This document shows, piece after piece, positions 10,601 to 14,000 of a DNA stretch of 14,000 nucleotides; positions within the stretch are counted from its first letter, which is position 1; each line of letters begins with the position of its first letter. The DNA is from Phoronis ovalis (Eukaryota > Phoronida > Phoronidae): NCBI GenBank assembly GCA_028565635.1, contig JAOXYB010034852.1, positions 1 through 14,000 on the forward strand. Direction: 5' to 3'. A program made the position numbers and the translations under genes. Under the pieces are notes generated by a model. The model was not told where the DNA came from, searched no databases, and saw only the letters and a list, made by a program, of their open reading frames with translations.

Positions 10601-11314
10601 GTATTAGGACGAAGAGGTGCTCATGAAGATCAGGATGAACTGATGCGTAGAGCCGAGATGAACATTGACGATATAAGAAAAAATGTGACTCAGGATTCAG
10701 GAGTAGAATCCCGGCATTCACAATATGATGAATATTCTCAGTATACTGCAGACTCTAGAGTTTCATATTCTCGGGTGTCATATGCTGCTACTTCACGGAC
10801 TTCATTTTATGATACCTCTGACATAGGGAGCACAATGACATCAAATAGTCGATATTTTGATCAGTACACGAGCGATCCAAACATGATTGCTAGTGTATCT
10901 GTGGATGACATTAGAACGCCAGTTGTGGAACACTATGTACCTCCTTCAGAGGAGTTTTCTCGTGAACCAGCAGAAACAATAAGTTCGCATTTATCCACCT
11001 ATGACAATGTGCACAATGAGAATGGAAATCAAAATTTGAATGGTACTTATGAACAAGATATGGAGGAATCACTAGAAAATTTGGAAAATCAATCAGCGAA
11101 CTCTTTGAACTTTGATACAAGTCCTAACCCCCCTCGAAGGCATAGTTATGAAGAACACTATAGAACAGACTTCATTACAACAATACCAATCAGTAACACA
11201 GCTGATCAAATTCACATGAATTCAACAAAACTGTCAATAGAAAATGGCTACCCTGAAAATGCTCCTTTAGCGGGGAAACTAAGCCCCAGACGTGGAACTC
11301 CGGTGTACATATAA
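1672..11314 (+). CDS. USP6NL: USP6NL/RN-tre-like TBC-domain Rab GTPase-activating protein (complete, 11 coding exons)
   Basis: Spliced CDS: 1672-1684, 1898-1962, 6312-6397, 6645-6687, 7134-7322, 7794-7903, 8455-8624, 9009-9103, 9469-9534, 9823-9922, 10386-11314 (1,866 nt, 621 residues plus TAA). The family stimulates GTP hydrolysis by endocytic Rabs (Rab5, Rab43 and others are reported for vertebrate RN-tre) in endosome and Golgi traffic and receptor internalisation. Seen here: an N-terminal [12 protein letters not shown] segment (about 15-26), a WEDPGF/TDRYGF block (about 37-53), and a TBC domain from about residue 100 (VYKGIP...LRGEIW) to about 315. It has the arginine finger I148-D151-R154 (IDLDVNR) and the glutamine finger Y189-C190-Q191. 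[10 protein letters not shown] is at 289-298. The tail of about 260 residues looks disordered and is rich in S, Y, N and E. The start ATG has A at -3 and gives the short N-terminus usual for the family. Family call is very secure; the symbol is by homology. Confidence 0.93.
1898..1962 (+). CDS. USP6NL: Coding exon 2 (residues 5-26)
   Basis: Acceptor ctcatag at 1897, donor AAG|gtaaga at 1963. Phase 1 in, phase 0 out. It encodes [20 protein letters not shown] then DK. The RERAEIVxKYD motif is the N-terminal signature of USP6NL/RN-tre proteins, which anchors the start of the gene. Confidence 0.9.
1963..6311 (+). other. USP6NL: Intron 2 (4,349 nt), no gene seen
   Basis: Bounded by gtaaga and ttacag. 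It is AT-rich, with short runs and no long open frame in any frame. The longest candidate (4923-5195, 90 codons) has no recognisable motif and no coding-like composition. It takes up nearly half of the transcription unit and is the likeliest place for intronic enhancers, but I can point to none. Confidence 0.75.
6312..6397 (+). CDS. USP6NL: Coding exon 3 (residues 27-54 and part of 55)
   Basis: Acceptor gttacag at 6311, donor gtaagt at 6398. Phase 0 in, phase 2 out. It encodes [20 protein letters not shown] then ITDRYGFL. It matches the family block EIxPWEDxxxxVYxxTDRxGFLH. The split codon CA|T becomes His with the next exon, as in the family. Confidence 0.93.
6645..6687 (+). CDS. USP6NL: Coding exon 4 (residues 55-69)
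   Basis: Acceptor cttccag at 6644, donor AAG|gtaccc at 6688, which is weak beyond GTA. Phase 2 in, phase 0 out. It encodes [15 protein letters not shown], the variable linker before the [10 protein letters not shown] helix. At 43 nt it is small; the frame it restores and its position between two clearly homologous exons support it. Confidence 0.88.
6688..7133 (+). other. USP6NL: Intron 4 (446 nt)
   Basis: AT-rich intron with one locally GC-richer patch at 7035-7097, listed as a possible transposase relic. Nothing else stands out. Confidence 0.8.
7035..7097 (-). pseudogene. Possible relic of a Tc1/mariner-type transposase C-terminus
   Basis: On the minus strand, 7097 down to 7035 reads [20 protein letters not shown] then TGA. 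This resembles, from memory, the end of Tc1-like transposases (SMxRRxxAVIxARGGxTxY-stop). The resemblance covers only about 20 codons and no frame continues upstream, so this would be a tiny, dead fragment. Low confidence. Confidence 0.25.
7134..7322 (+). CDS. USP6NL: Coding exon 5 (residues 70-132), start of the TBC domain
   Basis: Acceptor attgtag at 7133, donor CAG|gtataa at 7323, 63 codons in phase 0/0. It carries [16 protein letters not shown], then [18 protein letters not shown], the classic first TBC motif (R-x-x-x-K-G-I-P...LRGxxW). It ends in [11 protein letters not shown]. Confidence 0.95.
7323..7793 (+). other. USP6NL: Intron 5 (471 nt), holds the candidate cassette exon
   Basis: Bounded by gtataa and gctgtag. 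Apart from the 60-nt cassette candidate it is AT-rich sequence with no recognised element. Confidence 0.8.
7490..7549 (+). CDS. Candidate cassette exon, 20 codons, phase 0/0 (unconfirmed)
   Basis: Inside intron 5. A pyrimidine-containing acceptor (tgctcttcag, ending 7489) precedes exactly 60 open bases encoding [20 protein letters not shown], followed by a donor gtgaga at 7550. Both edges match the flanking phases, so inclusion would add 20 residues between Q132 and K133 without a frameshift. Read on past the donor, the frame stops at TAA 7574-7576, embedded in an AATAAA (7572-7577), so it could also serve as an alternative terminal exon. Vertebrate USP6NL has no insertion at this point that I know of. 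It may be a chance decoy. Confidence 0.3.
7794..7903 (+). CDS. USP6NL: Coding exon 6 (residues 133-168 and part of 169), arginine finger
   Basis: Acceptor gctgtag at 7793, donor gtaagt at 7904. Phase 0 in, phase 2 out. It encodes [15 protein letters not shown] then [20 protein letters not shown] and VK. IxxDxxR is the catalytic arginine-finger motif of TBC GAPs (I148, D151, R154) and is intact. Confidence 0.96.
7904..8454 (+). other. USP6NL: Intron 6 (551 nt)
   Basis: Bounded by gtaagt and ttcacag. It contains a SINE-like patch near 8157-8225, listed separately; otherwise unremarkable. Confidence 0.8.
8157..8225 (+). mobile_element. Possible SINE/retroelement remnant (GGTACTCATTTTACAGCTGAG motif)
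   Basis: The run aggtactcattttacagctg, followed by agtga and later tatttaag...tgcccaacaagccacc, resembles, from memory, a widespread invertebrate repeat block that reads like ggtacccattttacagctgg...ttaagtgtcttgcccaaggacac. No ends or target-site duplications can be defined. Tentative. Confidence 0.25.
8455..8624 (+). CDS. USP6NL: Coding exon 7 (residues 169-225 and part of 226), glutamine finger
   Basis: Acceptor ttcacag at 8454, donor gtaagc at 8625. Phase 2 in, phase 1 out. It encodes [20 protein letters not shown] then [20 protein letters not shown] and [17 protein letters not shown]189 and Q191 form the YxQ glutamine finger required for GAP activity. This is the best conserved exon of the gene. 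Confidence 0.97.
8625..9008 (+). other. USP6NL: Intron 7 (384 nt)
   Basis: Bounded by gtaagc and cctttttag. Read-through from exon 7 would add 33 codons and stop with TGA at 8723-8725, so retention would truncate the TBC domain. No element is recognised. Confidence 0.8.
9009..9103 (+). CDS. USP6NL: Coding exon 8 (residues 226-257)
   Basis: Acceptor cctttttag at 9008, donor TTA|gtgagt at 9104. Phase 1 in, phase 0 out. It encodes (G)[19 protein letters not shown] and [12 protein letters not shown]. It matches the family run FxxGFPKLLRxQxHHExxxxKFxxKxKxHL inside the TBC domain. Confidence 0.95.
9104..9468 (+). other. USP6NL: Intron 8 (365 nt)
   Basis: Bounded by gtgagt and cttttcag. Nothing recognisable inside. 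Confidence 0.8.
9469..9534 (+). CDS. USP6NL: Coding exon 9 (residues 258-279)
   Basis: Acceptor cttttcag at 9468, donor AGG|gtaagc at 9535, 22 codons in phase 0/0. It encodes [19 protein letters not shown] then LDR. The KWxxQCFLDR motif is conserved in USP6NL-type TBC domains. Confidence 0.95.
9823..9922 (+). CDS. USP6NL: Coding exon 10 (residues 280-312 and part of 313)
   Basis: Acceptor attgtag at 9822, donor gtaagc at 9923. Phase 0 in, phase 1 out. It encodes [20 protein letters not shown] then [13 protein letters not shown]. RLWDIYIxEGERVLxAM is the closing TBC motif. The split codon A|GA restores Arg in HKRKL. Confidence 0.95.
9923..10385 (+). other. USP6NL: Intron 10 (463 nt)
   Basis: Bounded by gtaagc and acttttcag, with a good pyrimidine tract (ctgttttttacttttcag). 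Nothing else recognised. Confidence 0.8.
10386..11314 (+). CDS. USP6NL: Terminal coding exon 11 (residues 313-621), end of the Rab-GAP region and long C-terminal tail
   Basis: Acceptor acttttcag at 10385; TAA at 11312-11314. Residues 313-365 finish the conserved region ([39 protein letters not shown]). The rest is low in hydrophobics and rich in S, Y, N, E and D, so it is probably disordered. It holds a doubled [10 protein letters not shown] unit (436-445), a basophilic-kinase-type site RRHS (563-566), proline-directed sites near the end (S612-P and T617-P) and the C-terminus PVYI. I find no PxxDY motif, the Eps8-SH3 ligand of mammalian RN-tre. A further downstream exon is not needed, since the ORF closes cleanly. 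Confidence 0.93.
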
Positions 11315-11910
11315 AATCACCTGTTTTCCATGTAGTGTGGTCCAAGAGGATGTGGGTTAATATATGGCTGTACTTATGTATAAACTGAATTACAGGAGAC
11401 AACAGAAGATTTGTTTACTTGCCATTCTTTTCAAGTGTGTATTCATCTCCAGTTCATGTCTAGTAATAATCAAATATTCCATATACTTGCATATGCGCAT
11501 TCAACATTTTGTAGACAACACAAAAATACGTACTTAATATCAAAATACTTGCTGTTAATGGACAGTTGTACAAACATTACATTTGTGACTTATTGCCTAA
11601 TATATTGTGTATCTAGTGTCTGGCATTATTCAGATGTGCATAACAAAGGTTAAGGAATTGTTTTAAACTTTTACTCATTTTTTTTTCAGTTAAATCTTTC
11701 ATAATGTGCATAGTAGATGTTATATGTTCATATTTTATAAGGTTCTTCGTGTATCCATATATTTGAATATTAAGAGAAAGCAGAACCTCCAAGAGAAAAT
11801 TCTGGCTTGATGTGTGATTTTATAAATTTTTTGGCGAGTTTTATGTTTTGATATATGGTACCCGATGCAAGCTGTTTACATTCGAAATAATAAAAAAATG
11901 AATAGCCTAA
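11315..11910 (+). other. USP6NL: 3'UTR of the Rab-GAP gene (end approximate)
   Basis: AT-rich, no frame of interest, running from the TAA to just beyond the first AATAAA. The end is inferred from that signal. Later AATAAA signals at 12248, 12380 and 12415 would give longer 3'UTRs reaching the 72-bp duplication. Confidence 0.55.
11889..11894 (+). terminator. Polyadenylation signal AATAAA
   Basis: First canonical signal after the stop codon, about 575 nt downstream, followed by a GU-containing stretch (tgctattgctgtgat). Cleavage would fall at about 11.91 kb. Confidence 0.5.
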
Positions 11911-12247
11911 CTGCTATTGCTGTGATAAACACTGAAATTAGGATGCAACTTCCATTACTTGAGTACAAAGCATAACTTAACCAGGGCTTCTGTGATTTGG
12001 AGAAACAAATTCAACTCTCATTTAAAAAATTAGAATCCCTAGTATGTGACATTGTATTTCAGTATTTAGTCTTCCATTTGTTTTCCTTCATCTTGTGATA
12101 CTTCAGTTTATTTGATTTCATTACATGTAATCCCTTAAGTGCCGCATTTTGTAGATGTCACAGTAATGTTGGTGCTTGTATAGAAAGATGCACAACTTTT
12201 AGTTAAAATGTATAGTTAGGTATTATAATTAAAATATTTTACAACAT

Positions 12248-12253
12248 AATAAA
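12248..12253 (+). terminator. Distal polyadenylation signal AATAAA
   Basis: A second canonical signal, followed by ttgtacagacatatttcag. An alternative distal end of the transcript; no evidence favours it over the proximal site. Confidence 0.3.
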
Positions 12254-12307
12254 TTGTACAGACATATTTCAGAAAATTACTTTTTTCAGGAACCACACAT
12301 AATACAT

Positions 12308-12481
12308 ATTCAAGTAAATCATATATTCCTTGCACTACATAACTTTTGTATACTTGCTCTTCAAAGATGAAGATGGAAAAATAAAATTACTTGAATGTGT
12401 TAGTTATACATTCAAATAAATCATACTTTCCCTGCACTACATAACTTTTGTATATTTGTTCTTTAAAGATGAAGGTGGAAA
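12308..12481. repeat. Imperfect direct duplication, two 72-bp copies, period 102
   Basis: Copies at 12308-12379 and 12410-12481 differ at 8 of 72 positions, 7 of them transitions; a 30-bp unrelated spacer separates them. Both share tgcactacataacttttgta. Similarity stops sharply after ggaaa. One change turns agtaaa in copy 1 into AATAAA (12415-12420) in copy 2, creating a poly(A) signal. Confidence 0.85.
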
Positions 12482-13300
12482 CATCAGTTCACGTATTCCT
12501 GCAATCCCTTTCACTCCTTGGGATATGGTTAATACTATCTGAGGTTCTGATTATTGTTGGCATTCTACATGTAGGGTGAAGGATATTCCCCATAGTCAAG
12601 TATAACTAAAGTTTCTACAATCAGCAATGCCAGAATAGCAGTTCTTCCACAACGCACTCAATCTGGTATGTTTATTCTCTTGAAACTACGACTTCCAAAT
12701 GACCATGGATTTCATCCCAAATGGGATATTCATGCTTCTGGCTATACAGGAGGATTTGGTTTCCTGACCTATTTAGCAGGGAGGATCCAGTTTTATGATT
12801 GAATTAGTCAGAAAGAGGATCCGGTTTTATCAAATTAGCAGAGATGATCTGTTTTATGCCCATCACATAGTGTGCAGCGGCCATACTTGTTCCCTAGAGG
12901 GGATATGTCATGAGGAAAAGCTGAAGCATTGGCTGGACAATTCAAAGGTGGATTCACAAAAGGCCATATGCTGGTGGGAGTAATAGGCAATGACCTTGAA
13001 AAAGTGGGTCAAAGAGGTAGGGAATACTTTTTGCAGTATGCCTTGTTGGACGTTTTAATTTAGCACTTTGATTTAGCGTTATGGAATGAGTGTTTAATTG
13101 CTCAGAGTTATAAGTACTGATAACAAAGCATTATTTGTCATTTGGCAGGTCCATTTTAGCATGATGAGGGCAATATTAATTAATTAGCATCTATAAAATG
13201 GGACTAAAATTTTTTGACAGTTTCACGAAATATGCCAGACAGTCATGTTCAATAACAACAGGATAGAAAAGACACAGGAAAATCTCTATCTAAGGTTGCT
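12482..13300. other. Intergenic stretch, no gene recognised
   Basis: More GC-balanced than its surroundings. A 62-codon open frame at 12795-12983 has no familiar motif and overlaps the minisatellite, so I do not call it a gene. It may be an old transposon fragment or a conserved non-coding segment. Confidence 0.5.
12741..12861. repeat. Degenerate minisatellite, unit about 31 bp, 3-4 copies
   Basis: Units begin with TTAG at 12773, 12804 and 12835, exactly 31 bp apart. Each carries a GGATCC-like block and GTTTTAT (AGGATCCAGTTTTAT, AGGATCCGGTTTTAT, TGATCTGTTTTAT). A more decayed unit (aggaggatttggtttcctga) precedes them at about 12741-12772. Confidence 0.7.
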
Positions 13301-13307
13301 ATAAAGT

Positions 13308-13470
13308 GCGGTTTTGATTGGTTAGCTTTTTCATGCCGGATTGTTTTACCGCCGTAAGTGCTGTGACTCGGTGTCTGTGCGATATTCTGAAAATCACTGG
13401 TAGGTAACACGTGACCAGTGGAATGCGTAACCAGAACTTTTGGGGTGACCATTTTGTTCTCGCTTCAATA
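13308..13470. promoter_or_regulatory. CpG-bearing segment with CCAAT and E-box, possible promoter of a neighbouring gene
   Basis: Within AT-rich flank, this patch has many CpGs (tgcgg, ccgga, accgccg, actcgg, tgcgat), an inverted CCAAT (gattgg at 13316-13321) and CACGTG at 13408-13413. It could be the start of the next gene, direction unknown. Inference from composition only. Confidence 0.25.
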
Positions 13471-13660
13471 CAAAAAACTGTCCGTATCTCCAAATATATG
13501 GATAAACTGGGAACTATTTTGGAGAGGAAACATAGCTAACAATGCAGTCCTTCAAAACACATTCTTGTACTTATCAAATAATATGTCTCCTTTGAGAAAT
13601 CAGCGATTTTCTGTGGAATGTGTAACCACTCGATTCGAAGGAAGTTGGAATGCGTAACCA
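13419..13660 (+). repeat. Three direct copies of TGGAATGYGTAACCA
   Basis: Copies at 13419-13433 and 13646-13660 are identical over 15 bp; the copy at 13614-13628 differs by one transition (GCG to GTG). Spacings are 195 and 32 bp. The intervening DNA is not repeated, so this looks like a dispersed motif rather than a tandem array. Confidence 0.75.
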
Positions 13661-14000
13661 CCAGATAAAAAGTTGCAACGGATTTTATACATTTTTGCAT
13701 CAGAATATCTGCTGTTTAAATAAGAAAATACACTTTCATGTATAATACTGAATTTAAATTCTTCAGGAGTGGACTAATTAAATTACATTATCATAAGCTT
13801 GCTCATCAGGTCTCGTCTCTACCTAAACAAGTACCATGTCTTCTATCATATATGTATTCTCGGACGGATAAACAGTATTTCAGGAGCCAAAACAGCTGAA
13901 GTAGTTGGCTATAGTCTCTACCGAGTATTATACATAATTTCTGAAGTGACAGTTAATAGTAAGCATGTTTTCTATTGAATGCTTAGCAGACAATATGAAT
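13661..14000. other. Terminal stretch, nothing recognised
   Basis: AT-rich DNA with no long frame, repeat or RNA gene that I can support up to the window edge. Confidence 0.6.

Noticed and set aside
11190-11402. Minus-strand open frame across the stop codon of exon 11
   Set aside because: Shadow of the Rab-GAP coding exon on the opposite strand.
12795-12983. 62-codon open frame in the 3' flank
   Set aside because: It overlaps the 31-bp minisatellite, has no family resemblance, and no promoter or splice context supports it.
1-14000. CRISPR arrays, rRNA, tRNA, operons or a prokaryotic-type defence system
   Set aside because: The window is plainly eukaryotic with spliced exons. I saw no regularly spaced repeats and no tRNA B-box-like core in a foldable context.

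Overview
This is an AT-rich animal genomic window with spliced genes. It holds one complete protein-coding gene on the + strand. Joining eleven coding exons (all introns GT-AG, all phases compatible) gives a 621-residue protein. It is recognisable as a TBC-domain Rab GTPase-activating protein of the USP6NL/RN-tre family. The protein is very close to vertebrate USP6NL through the TBC core, but its C-terminal tail is different. The short U-rich acceptor tracts, introns mostly of 0.2-0.5 kb with one of 4.3 kb, and TE relics suggest an invertebrate, probably an arthropod such as an insect. That assignment is inference, because no diagnostic lineage marker is present.

Layout. 1-1627 is 5' flank and/or 5'UTR plus intron. 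It carries a perfect CLEAR-type E-box (545-554), a CTCF-like core (331-340) and a striking 16-bp perfect hairpin built around a TATATAAAA core (1177-1211). 1628-1684 is the exon with the start codon; a nine-codon uORF ends 5 nt before that ATG. 1898-11314 carries the remaining ten coding exons. The arginine finger (IDLDVNR) lies in exon 6 and the glutamine finger (YCQ) in exon 7, and both are intact. Exon 11 (10386-11314) encodes the end of the Rab-GAP region and a long, Ser/Tyr-rich, probably disordered tail ending in PVYI. 11315 to about 11.9 kb is 3'UTR with a first AATAAA at 11889.

11.9-14.0 kb is non-coding as far as I can tell. It contains an imperfect 72-bp direct duplication (12308-12481), a degenerate minisatellite with a unit of about 31 bp (12741-12861), and three copies of TGGAATGYGTAACCA (13419-13660) next to a CpG-bearing, CCAAT/E-box-containing segment. 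That segment could be the promoter of a neighbouring gene.

The best leads for something undescribed are a phase-0/0, 60-nt cassette-like exon in intron 5 (7490-7549), which would insert 20 residues just before the catalytic arginine finger or else truncate the protein, and the hairpin at 1177-1211. I see no operon, CRISPR array, rRNA, tRNA or novel multi-gene system.
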